A stretch of DNA of 64,000 bases from Paenibacillus faecis (GCF_008084145.1 NZ_VSDO01000002.1:558001-622000), one strand, 5' to 3'. Positions 8,575 to 18,248 are shown, counted from the first letter of the stretch. Notes: generated from the sequence alone by a model not told the origin. Made by a program: numbers and translations.

Positions 8575-9288
8575 ATGCTGAAAACAATCGGAATCATCGG
8601 AGCCATGGATGAAGAGCTGGCGTTGCTGCTGGACGGTATGGAGGACAAAGAGCCGGTGGCGCAGGCCGGGCTTTCCTTTGTGAAAGGGAAGTTCCACGGC
8701 AAAGACGTCGTGGTGTGCAAATCCGGCGTGGGCAAAGTAAATGCGGCGATTACCACGCAGGTGCTGGTCGACCGTTTTGACGTTGGAATGATCTGGTTTA
8801 CCGGGGTGGCCGGCGCGCTGCACCCTTCGCTGGATATCGGCGATATCGTCATTTCGTCGTCCTGTCAGCAGCACGATATGGACTGCTCGCCGATCGGGTT
8901 TCCGCGCGGGATCACCCCGTTTCAAGAGGTGTCCGACTTCCCGGCCGATCCCCGGCTGATTAAACTTGCCGAGGAAGCCTGCGCCCGCGTCTGCCGGGAG
9001 AACGGCTACAGAGTCGGCCGAATTTTGTCGGGGGACCAGTTTATCGCCGATCCGGAAGTCGTCCGCTTTCTCTATGAGCATATGGACGGGGCCTGCGTGG
9101 AGATGGAAGGCGGGGCGATCGGTCAAGTCTGCCATATGAACGCCGTGCCTTACGTGATGCTGCGCTCGATGTCCGACAAAGCGGATGGAACGGCGGACGT
9201 GAACTTCGCCGAATTTACCGTGATCGCATCCAAGCGGTCGTTCGAGATTATCGAAGATATGATCCGGCATGTCGATGCCTTAAATTAA
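8575..9288 (+). CDS. mtnN: 5'-methylthioadenosine/S-adenosylhomocysteine nucleosidase
   Basis: A 237-residue purine nucleosidase that cleaves MTA and SAH to adenine and the thioribose or ribosyl-homocysteine. It feeds methionine salvage and the activated methyl cycle. Motifs: GIIGAMDEE with catalytic Glu13, FTGVAGAL, VEMEGGAIGQV and the catalytic Asp201 in MSDKADG. ATG 8575 has AAGGAG eight bases upstream. An ORF extension to 8506 would run into the ccpA terminator and is rejected. Its own terminator lies inside the convergent acuC reading frame. Confidence 0.94.
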   Translation: MLKTIGIIGAMDEELALLLDGMEDKEPVAQAGLSFVKGKFHGKDVVVCKSGVGKVNAAITTQVLVDRFDVGMIWFTGVAGALHPSLDIGDIVISSSCQQHDMDCSPIGFPRGITPFQEVSDFPADPRLIKLAEEACARVCRENGYRVGRILSGDQFIADPEVVRFLYEHMDGACVEMEGGAIGQVCHMNAVPYVMLRSMSDKADGTADVNFAEFTVIASKRSFEIIEDMIRHVDALN

Positions 9289-9305
9289 ATTTACCGGAAC
9301 TTAAG

Positions 9306-10499
9306 TTAGGGGACCCTAGGGTAGTCCTGAAGCGCAACCGCGAGATTCTCGCGGTTTTTTGCCGTAATTTCCGCCCTGCGCGGAATCGCCTCCCAACGCG
9401 TCAAATCGTCGAGCCAAAACGCGGGGAGGGGCGTTGGCGTTTGACTCTGCCATTTCCCGGCCCAGCTCTGCGGCAGCTCGGTTTGCGGTCGGTCCTCCCG
9501 ATCCAGCGCCTCTTTCAGCGGGTGTTGGCTCATTTCCAACCAAAGCAGGCTCCAGGCGCGGGGAACGACCCGCCACATATCGTAGCCGCCTCCGCCTACG
9601 GCTACCCATCGGCCGCCGCAATGCGCATGGGCCAGCCGGTGGAGAATCGCCGGCATTTTGCTGTAAATGGCCATGCTGCAGTGCATATGGCTTAACGGAT
9701 CCAGGGCATGGGCATCGCAGCCATGCAGGCTGACGATCAAGTCCGGCTTGAAATAACCGATCAGCCGGGTAATGGAGGTTTCGAAGCACTCCATCCAGGA
9801 GGCGTCTTCCGTATACGGCTGGAGCGGAATGTTCATGCAGGCTCCGTAGCCCAAATGTTCACCCCGTTCCTGGAGAAACCCCGTCCCGGGGAACAAGTAT
9901 TTTCCCGTTTCATGAATGGAATATGTACACACATCCGGGTCGGAATAGAAGCTCCATTGTACCCCGTCTCCGTGGTGAACGTCGGTGTCGACGTACAGCA
10001 CCCGGGCCCCGAACCGGCGTTTCGCGTAAGCGATGGCCACGGCGGCGTCGTTATAGACGCAGAAGCCGGCGGCTTTCGCCGATAAGGCATGGTGCAGACC
10101 GCCGCCCAGGTGCAGCGCGTGGTCCGCCCGGCCCGAGAGGACCGCATCCACCGCGGTGATCGTTCCCCCGACAACGTAAGCCGCCGCTTCGTGCATGCCG
10201 GGAAAATACGGAGTGTCCTCGTCCATCAGCCCGTACTGCTCCGCACGCTCCATCCACGCCGGGTCAGGCGGAGATTCGCTGAGCGCCTTGACCGCTTCGA
10301 TGTAGGCGGGCTGGTGAATCCAGAGGAGCTCCTCCTCCGTGGCGGGACGGGTGATTAGCATCTCCTCCGAATTCAGCGCGTCGCAGGCCCGCAGAAGGTC
10401 CAGCGTGAGCTGTAGCCGGAGCGGGTGAAACGGGTGATGATCGTGGAAACGGTACTTCAGCGATTGTTCATGATGGACAAATAAAGCGTTTCCAGACAT
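9306..10499 (-). CDS. acuC: Acetoin utilization protein AcuC, class I/II-type lysine deacetylase
   Basis: A 397-residue zinc-dependent histone-deacetylase-fold enzyme, expected to remove the acetyl group that AcuA places on acetyl-CoA synthetase. Active-site motifs in order: LHLGGGLHHAL (tandem His), the GFCVYNDAAVAI loop, and YVDTDVHHGDGVQ (zinc Asp/His). A later segment, SLHGCDAHALDPL, precedes the glycine-rich GGGGYDMWR. The start at 10499 gives MSGNALFVHHE with AAAGGA upstream. The longer frame to 10568 has no ribosome site. It is second in an acuA-acuC operon (31-base gap), divergent from acsA. acuB, found between them in B. subtilis, is absent. Confidence 0.92.
   Translation of the reverse strand: MSGNALFVHHEQSLKYRFHDHHPFHPLRLQLTLDLLRACDALNSEEMLITRPATEEELLWIHQPAYIEAVKALSESPPDPAWMERAEQYGLMDEDTPYFPGMHEAAAYVVGGTITAVDAVLSGRADHALHLGGGLHHALSAKAAGFCVYNDAAVAIAYAKRRFGARVLYVDTDVHHGDGVQWSFYSDPDVCTYSIHETGKYLFPGTGFLQERGEHLGYGACMNIPLQPYTEDASWMECFETSITRLIGYFKPDLIVSLHGCDAHALDPLSHMHCSMAIYSKMPAILHRLAHAHCGGRWVAVGGGGYDMWRVVPRAWSLLWLEMSQHPLKEALDREDRPQTELPQSWAGKWQSQTPTPLPAFWLDDLTRWEAIPRRAEITAKNRENLAVALQDYPRVP
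9336..9360 (+). terminator. mtnN terminator located inside acuC
   Basis: AACCGCGAG and CTCGCGGTT (9336-9354) form a perfect stem followed by six T on the plus strand. The same bases encode the last codons of acuC on the minus strand. Confidence 0.85.
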
Positions 10500-10530
10500 G
10501 GCGTCACGCGTCCTTTCTCGGAAGACTTGT

Positions 10531-11166
10531 TCAATACATGAAGCGCTGCTGGAAACGGATCCGGTCAAACTGTTCCTTCGATTCGAGCGGAACGTCCTTG
10601 CCGATCCGGACCATCAGGCAGTTGGCGGGGTGGGAGCAGATTTCCGGATCGTCCGTCGCATACCAGACCATATCGACGGTCTGCATCAGCCGCTCCATCA
10701 TCTTGCGGTAATCCCAAACGGAAAGGCCGCTGCTTTTTAAATCCCAGTGCCAATAATACTCCGTCGTAAATACGATGTATTTCTCCATTTGACCGTCCTC
10801 GAAAGCGGTACGAATCAAACTGGACCCGATCCGGCGGGATCTGTATTCATTGGAAACCTCGATGGCCCCCAGCTCGATTAAATCGGGCATATTTCCTTGT
10901 GACCACCGCTCCATCTCGTCGGGATAATGGAACGTCACATAGCCGATAATGACCTCCTGTTCCCGGGCGATAATGATCCGCCCCTCCGGCAGCCCCGCAA
11001 TTTCAATCAACGCTTCCAACTGCTCTTCGGGACGGCGGAAAGCGTCGAGATCCGGGTGCATTCGGAGTGTGGCCAAATGGGAAGGAGGAACAGGACCTTC
11101 CAATATGATCTCGCGATCGGCTTGGGGCAGGGTATGGCGGATATACGTTTTTCGGTGTTCCATCAT
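10531..11166 (-). CDS. acuA: Acetyltransferase AcuA (GNAT)
   Basis: A 211-residue GNAT acetyltransferase, orthologous by sequence and context to B. subtilis AcuA, which inactivates acetyl-CoA synthetase by acetylating its C-terminal lysine. The GNAT core is visible as IIIAREQEVIIGYVTFH, then ELGAIEVSNEYRSRRIGSSL (acetyl-CoA pyrophosphate loop, about residues 115-135). Start at ATG 11166 (a second ATG follows immediately) with AAAGGAGGCGGC upstream. It heads the acuA-acuC operon and is read away from its presumed target gene acsA, as in B. subtilis. Confidence 0.92.
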   Translation of the reverse strand: MMEHRKTYIRHTLPQADREIILEGPVPPSHLATLRMHPDLDAFRRPEEQLEALIEIAGLPEGRIIIAREQEVIIGYVTFHYPDEMERWSQGNMPDLIELGAIEVSNEYRSRRIGSSLIRTAFEDGQMEKYIVFTTEYYWHWDLKSSGLSVWDYRKMMERLMQTVDMVWYATDDPEICSHPANCLMVRIGKDVPLESKEQFDRIRFQQRFMY

Positions 11167-11374
11167 TGCCGCCTCCTTTGCTCGTTCCCCTAACATATAG
11201 CAGAAAAATGCAAAATTGAAAAGTATAGCCGGAGGAAAAGACGTGTGTTATAATGATTTCCGACATAATTTATTCACAAATATAACTTGACATCGTGATT
11301 TTTGTTACATTATTCCGATTCTACTGCTTGTCTCGCGACCCGAACAAAAATCATCCCGCTTATGTAAGTAACTT

Positions 11375-11388
11375 TGTATCCGTTTTCA
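11375..11388. promoter_or_regulatory. Candidate cre (CcpA operator) before acsA
   Basis: TGTATCCGTTTTCA matches the cre consensus TGWNANCGNTNNCA at all fixed positions but one (T for A at position 5). It lies 55 bases upstream of acsA, between it and acuA. CcpA control of acs/acu genes is established in B. subtilis, and ccpA is 4 kb away. Confidence 0.5.
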
Positions 11389-11442
11389 TGAGTTTGATCT
11401 ATTCTATTATATTTTTTGCAAAGATCAAGGGAGGATGGAACG

Positions 11443-13167
11443 ATGAGCCAATTGCAAGGTGAAATTATTACAGCGGACGCGCCTTCATCGAACTTGGGCA
11501 ATTATGAAGAGGCGTATGCGAATTTTCATTGGGAGGATGTGGAGAAGCAGTTCTCCTGGTATGTGACCGGGAAGGTCAATCTCGCTTATGAAGCGATCGA
11601 CCGGCATGTCGACGCAGGCAAGGGAGACCGCCCCGCGCTTTTGTTCAGCGATTCGGCGCGGAACGAGACGTATACGTTTGCGGATCTGCAGCGCAAGTCG
11701 AATCAGTTCGCCAATGTGCTTCGCGGCCAAGGTATTTCCAAAGGAGACCGTGTATTTGTATTTATGCCGCGCAGCCCTGAATTATATGTCAGCATCCTTG
11801 GCATTATTAAAATCGGTGCCGTGGTCGGCCCGTTATTTGAAGCTTTCATGGAGACGGCCGTCAAGGACCGGCTGGAGGACAGCGGGGCGGTAGCGCTCGT
11901 AACCACGCCCGGGCTGCTGCCCCGGGTCAAGCGGGATGAGCTTCCCTTGCTGAAGACGATCTTCCTTGTAGGGGAGGATATAGAGACGCAAGAGGGGATT
12001 GTGGATTACAATACGGCGATGGAAGCCGCCTCCGAGGAGACGGAAATCGAATGGGTCAACCGGGAGGACGGTTTAATCTTGCATTATACGTCCGGTTCGA
12101 CCGGGAAGCCCAAGGGGGTTTATCATGTCCACAACGCCATGCTGCAGCATTATCACACGGGGAGTGTCGTCCTTGATCTCCGTGAGAACGATGTATACTG
12201 GTGCACCGCCGATCCCGGCTGGGTTACCGGCACTTCTTACGGTATTTTTGCCCCTTGGCTGCACGGCGTGACCAATGTCGTTCGCGGCGGACGCTTTAGT
12301 CCCGGCGACTGGTACGAAACCTTGCAGCGGAACAAGGTTACGGTTTGGTACAGCGCCCCGACGGCATTCCGCATGCTGATGGGGGCTGGGGAGGATATCG
12401 TTAAGCAGTACGATCTCTCTCATGTCCGGCATATTCTATCCGTCGGCGAACCGCTCAACCCCGAGGTGGTTCGCTGGGGACATAAAGTTTACGGGCACCG
12501 CATCCATGATACGTGGTGGATGACCGAAACCGGAGGGCAATTGATCTGCAACTATCCGTCCATGCCGATCAAGCCCGGGTCGATGGGCAAGCCGGTTCCC
12601 GGCATCGAGGCCGCCATCATTGACGACAACGGCAAAATCCTCCCGCCGAACCGGATGGGGAATTTGGCCGTGCGGACGCCCTGGCCTTCGATGATGCGGC
12701 TGATCTGGAACAACGCGCCGAAGTATGAAGAGTATTTCCGGATTCCCGGCTGGTACATTTCCGGGGACACGGCTTACATGGACGAAGACGGATATTTTTG
12801 GTTCCAGGGGCGGATCGACGACGTCATCAATTCCTCCGGCGAACGGATCGGGCCTTTCGAGGTGGAGAGCAAGCTGGTGGAGCACCCGGCGGTAGCCGAG
12901 GCCGGCGTCATCGGCAAACCCGACCCGACGCGCGGCGAAATCATTAAAGCGTTCATTTCGCTTCGCGAGGGATATACGCCGTCCGAGGAACTGAAAGCGG
13001 AGATCGCCCGGTTCGTGAAGGAAGGCCTGTCGGCGCACGCGGCTCCACGCGAAATCGAGTTTAAGGATAAATTGCCGAAGACCCGTTCCGGTAAAATTAT
13101 GCGGCGCGTCCTGAAAGCCTGGGAGCTGAACCTTCCGGCGGGCGATCTGTCCACCATCGAAGATTAA
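11443..13167 (+). CDS. acsA: Acetyl-CoA synthetase (AMP-forming)
   Basis: A 574-residue adenylate-forming enzyme that activates acetate to acetyl-CoA via acetyl-AMP. Motifs: the P-loop YTSGSTGKPKGV (A3), the WWMTETGG (A5) segment, the YISGDTA (A7) and GRIDDVINSSGERIG (A8) hinge, and PKTRSGKIMRR with the catalytic and regulatory Lys551 (A10). Lys551 corresponds to the residue acetylated by AcuA and deacetylated by AcuC, both encoded divergently. ATG 11443 has AAGGGAGG upstream. Length equals B. subtilis AcsA within a few residues. Confidence 0.96.
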   Translation: MSQLQGEIITADAPSSNLGNYEEAYANFHWEDVEKQFSWYVTGKVNLAYEAIDRHVDAGKGDRPALLFSDSARNETYTFADLQRKSNQFANVLRGQGISKGDRVFVFMPRSPELYVSILGIIKIGAVVGPLFEAFMETAVKDRLEDSGAVALVTTPGLLPRVKRDELPLLKTIFLVGEDIETQEGIVDYNTAMEAASEETEIEWVNREDGLILHYTSGSTGKPKGVYHVHNAMLQHYHTGSVVLDLRENDVYWCTADPGWVTGTSYGIFAPWLHGVTNVVRGGRFSPGDWYETLQRNKVTVWYSAPTAFRMLMGAGEDIVKQYDLSHVRHILSVGEPLNPEVVRWGHKVYGHRIHDTWWMTETGGQLICNYPSMPIKPGSMGKPVPGIEAAIIDDNGKILPPNRMGNLAVRTPWPSMMRLIWNNAPKYEEYFRIPGWYISGDTAYMDEDGYFWFQGRIDDVINSSGERIGPFEVESKLVEHPAVAEAGVIGKPDPTRGEIIKAFISLREGYTPSEELKAEIARFVKEGLSAHAAPREIEFKDKLPKTRSGKIMRRVLKAWELNLPAGDLSTIED

Positions 13168-13180
13168 ACCGGAAAGAGAA

Positions 13181-13230
13181 AACCTCCCCACGGTGCATGG
13201 ATACACAATCCATGGAACCGTAGGGAGGTT
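13181..13230. terminator. Bidirectional terminator between acsA and the PBP gene
   Basis: AACCTCCC (13181-13188) pairs with GGGAGGTT (13223-13230). An inner stem CACGG.TCCATGG extends it. T/A runs on both sides serve the two convergent genes. Confidence 0.85.
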
Positions 13231-13238
13231 TATTTGTT

Positions 13239-16200
13239 TTACTTGCCGTATTGAACCGCGGCCGTAGGGGCCGACTCACCCGCGTCGTTGACCGCGGTGA
13301 TTTGAATCCAACCGCCGGCGGCTTCATGCTTGAACGAGAACTGGGTGCTTGCGGTGCTGCCCAGCTTCTTGAACGGTCCTTTCGCGCTTTCCGCGACATA
13401 GACATTGTAGGAGGATACCTGTTCGGCGGAAGCGTTCGCTCCCCAGCTCACCGTGACATCCTTATCGTTGACCTGTGTTACAACCTGGCCGGGAGCTCCG
13501 GGAGGAGCCGTGATTTCCGGCGCTAAGTCGCCCCCCTCGCCTGACTGCGTGGCGGGATCGGTGGGTTCGCCTTCGTTTGTCCCGGACCCTTCGGGCGGGG
13601 TATTGTTGGCTCCTACGATGGCGCTAGGCTGGGATTCCTTGCCTGCGACATCAACCGCCGTTACATAATAGGAGGTGGCGAAGCCGTCCTGGGCTCCCAC
13701 GCTAAAGGAAGTCGCTTCCCCGGTCAACGCGGCCTGCCCCGTATACTTGAAGGATCCTCCGTCTGCGGATTGATACAAGCGATAGCCGACGACGTCTTTC
13801 TCGGCGTTTTTGCTGAAGCTCACGCTTCCCGAGTTAAGCCTCACATTGCTCGGGGGAGCCGGCGGCGCCCCGTCATCCGCCCGGGGATCCTGCTTCGTCG
13901 GCGCATCCTCGCCAGCGTCCTTCGGAATATAGTAGCTCAGCGAGCGGTGGCCGCCCCGCATCGATCCGAAGGCCTTCTGCAGTTCGTCGATCAGTTCCTT
14001 GATCGGTTTCTCCCGCTTCATTACGACCTTCTCCCGGACCATATCCGAAGGCGTCGTGTCCTTCGGGATATAATTGATCTCGTTATAGGTGATATACTTC
14101 ATGCGGACCAGAACATCGTCGGATTCTTTAGGAACGTATTTCGCGTTGAAAATATCCGTAACCATCTTGCCGGCCTGCCGGGTCAGCTTGGTCGGCAGCT
14201 TGCCGCTGAATCCGGATACCGTGGCGGTAACGATGCCGTCCGGTTTGGAAAACTCCGGTGTAACGAACAATTCTTTCTCGTTCTTGGTCACTTCGTTCAT
14301 CACCTTGGCCCATATGGAGCGGGCCCGCGATTTGCCGGCATCGGACAAGGTGTTCTTCGGTTCTTTGTACCCGATCCAAACCCCGAGCGTCACGTCGGGG
14401 GTATATCCCATAAACCAGACATCGGCATAGTTTTGCGTTGTGCCGGTTTTGCCGACGATCGGAATTTTGCCGTAATTCTTGAAATCGCTTTTGATGGATT
14501 TGCCGGTCCCGCTCGTAATAACCGTTCTAAGCATATCCGTCATCAGGTAAGCGGTTTGTTTGGAAAAAACGCGTTTGGGTTCGGCTTTATGCTGATAAAC
14601 GACGTTCCCTTGCGAATCCGTAATTTTGGAAATCATATAGGCGTCGTTGAACTCGCCGCCGTTGGCGATGGCGCTGTAGGCGTTCGTTAGCTCCTCGACG
14701 GTTACCCCGTATCTCAAGCCGCCGAGCACGCCCGTCTGCGCGCTGTAATCCCGTTCATCCAGCGTCGTAATGCCGAGTTTCTTGGCGAAATCCCAGGCTT
14801 TATCGATGCCGACCACATCGTTGAATACCTTCAGGGCCGGAATATTGCGGGATTCGTTCAGCGCCGTACGGGCGGTGACAAGCCCCTTATAGCCGCCGCT
14901 GGAGTTGACCGGGATATGATATCCTTTCGCGCCGTCCCGCAAAATCACCGGCGAATCGTCGATGATGCTCGCCGGTTGGATCAATCCGGCCTCCATGGCC
15001 GGCAGGTAAGCGGCGATCGGCTTCATCGTCGAGCCGGGTTGACGTACCATTTGCGTAGCGTAATTCATCTGCTCCGTGTGGAAATCCCGGCCTTCGATCA
15101 TGCCCAGAATCGCGCCGGTCCGATTATCGATCATCATGCTAGCCACTTGTTCCAGCCCTTTGGTTTTGCTGTAAGGCGAGAAGTTATCCTTATCCTCCGC
15201 AACCTTGTGCATGGAGTTGTATACTTTCTTGTTGATCGTGGTGTATACCCGGTAACCGCCGGTCAACAGCTCCTGACGCGCTTCTTCAAGAATCTGCGAA
15301 TTTTTGGCGATTTCCTCCTTGGACATTCCCGGGTTGTTCATCATCGCGATCACGATCGCTCCTTGACGCTCCGTTTCAAGCATCAGGTAAGGATAAGTTT
15401 CATAGGCCTTCTTCGTCTTGGGCGCGAGCGACGCTTTGATATCAAACGCCAACGCCTCATCGTATTGCGCTCGGGTGATTTTGTTCTCCTCCAGCATCCG
15501 CTGAAGCACCAACTGCTGTCTTTTTATGGCGCGGTCAAAGTTTTCCTGGTTAAATTCGCCCTTGCCGTTGAAGGCCGAATAGGCCGATGGTCGCTGCGGC
15601 ATCCCCGCCAAATAGGCGGCCTGCGCAATGTTCAGTTTTTTCAGGTCGGTTATGTTGAAAATTCCCTTGGCCGCCGCTTTGATTCCGTAAACTTGGTATC
15701 CGTTCGAGCCGTTGCCGAAAGGGACCTTATTCAGATACGCCGTAAGAATCTCTTCCTTCCGAAGGAAACGCTCCAGACGCAAAGCCAGCAAAATTTCTTT
15801 GACCTTCCGGTTATCCGTCCGATCCAAATTCAAAAACACGCGACGCGCCAATTGTTGGGTCAGCGTACTGCCGCCGGTCTGAATGTCTTCCTTGAGCACT
15901 TTTTGTTTCACGGCCCGCATGGTTCCCTTAAAATCGATGCCCTTGTGCTCCTGAAAATGGTTGTCTTCGATGGCGATGACCGCGTCGATGACGGAGGAAG
16001 GGATTTCTTCGAAGGCGACAGGCCGCCGGTCTTCTTCCGAACGAAGCTGGCCGATCGCCTGCCCGTCCCGGAAGTAGGCGAATCCGGTTATGTCGTTATG
16101 ATTGATTTTTTGCTCGATATCGGCACGCGATCTCACCGGCTCGTCTTTGACGATCGAGGAGACGTATCCGAATACAACGCCTCCGGCAAACAAAGCTCCG

Positions 16201-16343
16201 GCAAAACCGAGCAGCACAAGCCAGCCGAGGGTGGACCATACCCAGCGTCCGCGCTTCCGTTTGGGAGCGGGTTTGGCGGAAGGCTTGTTGTTCCGGTTTC
16301 TTCTCTGCAGCTTTCCGGAATTGTTTTCGTTCTCATGAACCAT
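13239..16343 (-). CDS. Class A penicillin-binding protein (PBP1A/PonA-like) with two C-terminal FN3 domains
   Basis: A 1034-residue bifunctional peptidoglycan synthase. A cytoplasmic Lys/Arg-rich N-terminus and one membrane anchor (about residues 36-60) precede the GT51 glycosyltransferase. This has catalytic Glu126 in AIEDNHFQEHKGID and the GGSTLTQQLAR motif. The transpeptidase has SxxK at Ser438 (PGSTMKPI), an SRN triad (NESRN) and KTG at Lys632. After about residue 830, two fibronectin type III modules follow (about 840-930 and 945-1034) joined by a Gly/Glu/Pro-rich linker. FN3 tails on PBPs are typical of Gram-positive wall proteins. AAGGAGGAG lies before ATG 16343. It is monocistronic and convergent with acsA. 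Confidence 0.94.
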   Translation of the reverse strand: MVHENENNSGKLQRRNRNNKPSAKPAPKRKRGRWVWSTLGWLVLLGFAGALFAGGVVFGYVSSIVKDEPVRSRADIEQKINHNDITGFAYFRDGQAIGQLRSEEDRRPVAFEEIPSSVIDAVIAIEDNHFQEHKGIDFKGTMRAVKQKVLKEDIQTGGSTLTQQLARRVFLNLDRTDNRKVKEILLALRLERFLRKEEILTAYLNKVPFGNGSNGYQVYGIKAAAKGIFNITDLKKLNIAQAAYLAGMPQRPSAYSAFNGKGEFNQENFDRAIKRQQLVLQRMLEENKITRAQYDEALAFDIKASLAPKTKKAYETYPYLMLETERQGAIVIAMMNNPGMSKEEIAKNSQILEEARQELLTGGYRVYTTINKKVYNSMHKVAEDKDNFSPYSKTKGLEQVASMMIDNRTGAILGMIEGRDFHTEQMNYATQMVRQPGSTMKPIAAYLPAMEAGLIQPASIIDDSPVILRDGAKGYHIPVNSSGGYKGLVTARTALNESRNIPALKVFNDVVGIDKAWDFAKKLGITTLDERDYSAQTGVLGGLRYGVTVEELTNAYSAIANGGEFNDAYMISKITDSQGNVVYQHKAEPKRVFSKQTAYLMTDMLRTVITSGTGKSIKSDFKNYGKIPIVGKTGTTQNYADVWFMGYTPDVTLGVWIGYKEPKNTLSDAGKSRARSIWAKVMNEVTKNEKELFVTPEFSKPDGIVTATVSGFSGKLPTKLTRQAGKMVTDIFNAKYVPKESDDVLVRMKYITYNEINYIPKDTTPSDMVREKVVMKREKPIKELIDELQKAFGSMRGGHRSLSYYIPKDAGEDAPTKQDPRADDGAPPAPPSNVRLNSGSVSFSKNAEKDVVGYRLYQSADGGSFKYTGQAALTGEATSFSVGAQDGFATSYYVTAVDVAGKESQPSAIVGANNTPPEGSGTNEGEPTDPATQSGEGGDLAPEITAPPGAPGQVVTQVNDKDVTVSWGANASAEQVSSYNVYVAESAKGPFKKLGSTASTQFSFKHEAAGGWIQITAVNDAGESAPTAAVQYGK

Positions 16344-16450
16344 GGATGCTCCTCCTTTTTAACAGCAACATTATAGCATAAAAAGAGGGATATGGTTGAT
16401 TTTTCAGCCTATTTCCCGGTCATTCGCCAGGGTTTTCATATTTATTCCGT

Positions 16451-16480
16451 TTGACTTTGGAATTTAACCTGTGATATAAA
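16451..16480 (+). promoter_or_regulatory. Promoter of the tyrS T-box transcript
   Basis: TTGACT (16451-16456), an 18-nt spacer and TATAAA (16475-16480) lie just before the first bases of the T-box leader. Confidence 0.6.
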
Positions 16481-16489
16481 ATAGCTAAT

Positions 16490-16797
16490 TGTATATCGTT
16501 AAAGGCTTGGATAGACACAGTAGAAGGCGGAATCCCGCCGCTCAGAGAATCGGTGGTTGCTGCGAACCGAACGGGCGGATCCCCTTTGAATTACCGTCTG
16601 GAGCCGTCCGGGGGAACGCCATGGGCCACGCTCATGCTGTCAGTAGTCCGGTACCGGGAAACCGTTATGGAAATGAGGTGAAAACCGAGGCGTCGACAAG
16701 CCCGCTGGTTAGCGGTAGTGGCGATGCGCGGTTTTAATTAGGGTGGTAACGCGAGCGGCTCCTTCTCGTCCCTTGGGATGAGAAGGAGCTTTTTTGT
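16490..16797 (+). promoter_or_regulatory. Tyrosine T-box leader of tyrS
   Basis: This ~300-nt leader has the hallmarks of a T-box riboswitch. An AGTAGAAGG motif at the base of stem I is followed by the apical CAGAGAATCGGTGGTTG segment. Next comes the specifier region GAATTACCGTCTGGAGC with the Tyr codon TAC at 16592-16594. The T-box AGGGTGGTAACGCG is at 16740-16753, followed at once by a terminator. Uncharged tRNA-Tyr would pair with the specifier and T-box bulge, form the antiterminator and allow tyrS expression. The Tyr specifier agrees with the downstream gene. Confidence 0.95.
16758..16797 (+). terminator. T-box regulated terminator
   Basis: GCTCCTTCTCGTCCC and GGGATGAGAAGGAGC form a near-perfect stem followed by T6. 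Its 5' arm competes with the antiterminator containing the T-box. Confidence 0.92.
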
Positions 16798-16851
16798 CGT
16801 TTTCAGCGCGCAAAAAATTAAATTTCAATCACATGTGGAGGAATGAAGAAC

Positions 16852-18105
16852 ATGAAGTGGGAAGAATTGACACAGGCTCAGCAAGCGGAGGTCGAGCGTC
16901 AGCTCAAGGTAATCTCCCGCGGCGTGGTGGAAATCGTGCCGGAGGACGAATTGAAGAAGAAAATCATGAAATCGGTGGTTACGGGAACGCCGCTGAAAGT
17001 TAAACTGGGACTGGACCCTTCCGCTCCGGATATCCATGTCGGGCATACGGTCGTCATGCAAAAGCTGCGCCAATTCCAAGAGTTGGGGCATCAAGTGCAG
17101 TTGATCATCGGCGATTTTACCGGCCGCATTGGCGATCCGACCGGCAAGTCGGAAACCCGGAAACAGCTGTCGGAAGAGGATGTGCAGCGGAATGCCGAAA
17201 CCTACCGTCAGCAGATCTTTAAAATTCTGGATCCGGAGAAAACCAAGGTACACTTCAATTCGGAGTGGCTGGCACCGATGACGTTTGAGGATGTGGTCAA
17301 ACTGGCGGCGAAGGTGACGGTTGCCCGGATGCTGGAGAGAGATGACTTCACCAAACGGTATTCCACCGGTCAACCGATCAGCATCCATGAATTTTTCTAC
17401 CCGCTGATGCAGGGGATGGATTCCGTCGCACTTCACACCGATATCGAGCTGGGCGGAACGGATCAGAAATTTAATCTGCTGATGGGCCGAACCTTGCAGA
17501 AGGAATACGGCCAGGACCCGCAGGTCACCATCATGACCCCGCTGATCGAAGGGCTCGACGGCGTGCAGAAGATGAGCAAGAGCCTCGGAAACTACATCGG
17601 CATCGACGAGGAGCCGAACGAAATCTACGGTAAAGCGATGTCGGTTCCGGATGAATTGATGCTCAAATACTACGAGCTGGTTACGGATTTGTCGAATGAG
17701 GAGCTGGAGACGCTGAGCGAGGGCGTCAAATCGGGGGCGGTTCATCCCCGCGACGCGAAGATGAAGCTCGCGCATACGCTTGTCCGCATGTACCATGGGA
17801 TGGACGCCGCGGAAGGCGCACAAGAGCATTTTGTTACCGTATTTCAGCAGCGTGCGCTGCCGGAGGATATCGAGGAGATCGAGGTGCCTGCCGGGGAGCT
17901 GGAGGACGGAAGCATCAAGCTGATCAAGCTGCTCACGCTGATCGGGTTTGCTTCGTCAAACGGGGAAGCGAAGCGGAGCATTCAACAGGGAGCCGTGAAG
18001 ATCAATGAAGAGAAGTTGACCGATGTCAACGCGGCGATCGCCCTGGCCGGAGGCGAAGTCATTCAGGTCGGCAAGCGTAAATTCGCCAAGCTGTTGGTTA
18101 GATAA
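16852..18105 (+). CDS. tyrS: Tyrosyl-tRNA synthetase (TyrZ-type)
   Basis: A 417-residue class I aminoacyl-tRNA synthetase that charges tRNA-Tyr. The HIGH-like motif is HVGH (residues 62-65, [14 protein letters not shown]) and KMSKS is at 240-244. A C-terminal S4 RNA-binding domain covers about 345-415. The [19 protein letters not shown] signature is that of the second bacterial TyrRS type (B. subtilis TyrZ), rather than the TyrS type with KFGKS. GTGGAGG lies ten bases before ATG 16852. The in-frame ATG at 16843 overlaps the ribosome site. Expression is under the Tyr T-box leader. Confidence 0.95.
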   Translation: MKWEELTQAQQAEVERQLKVISRGVVEIVPEDELKKKIMKSVVTGTPLKVKLGLDPSAPDIHVGHTVVMQKLRQFQELGHQVQLIIGDFTGRIGDPTGKSETRKQLSEEDVQRNAETYRQQIFKILDPEKTKVHFNSEWLAPMTFEDVVKLAAKVTVARMLERDDFTKRYSTGQPISIHEFFYPLMQGMDSVALHTDIELGGTDQKFNLLMGRTLQKEYGQDPQVTIMTPLIEGLDGVQKMSKSLGNYIGIDEEPNEIYGKAMSVPDELMLKYYELVTDLSNEELETLSEGVKSGAVHPRDAKMKLAHTLVRMYHGMDAAEGAQEHFVTVFQQRALPEDIEEIEVPAGELEDGSIKLIKLLTLIGFASSNGEAKRSIQQGAVKINEEKLTDVNAAIALAGGEVIQVGKRKFAKLLVR

Positions 18106-18136
18106 ACTGCCAAATAGATTTATAATGCCTGATTGG

Positions 18137-18171
18137 CCTGATCCGGGTGAGTGTCCGGGTCAGGTCTTTTT
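18137..18171 (+). terminator. Terminator after tyrS
   Basis: CCTGATCCGG and CCGGGTCAGG pair around GTGAGTGT, then TCTTTTT. Confidence 0.8.
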
Positions 18172-18248
18172 CGGTTTTGTTGCAGTTAGCATATAACGGG
18201 AATAGCTTCCGTTAATCGCTGGAGTGGCGGAAGAGGGGGATTTTCATA

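Noticed and set aside
14916-16376. Long antisense ORF opposite the penicillin-binding protein gene
   Set aside because: The PBP motifs on the other strand are unambiguous and this frame shows no domain.
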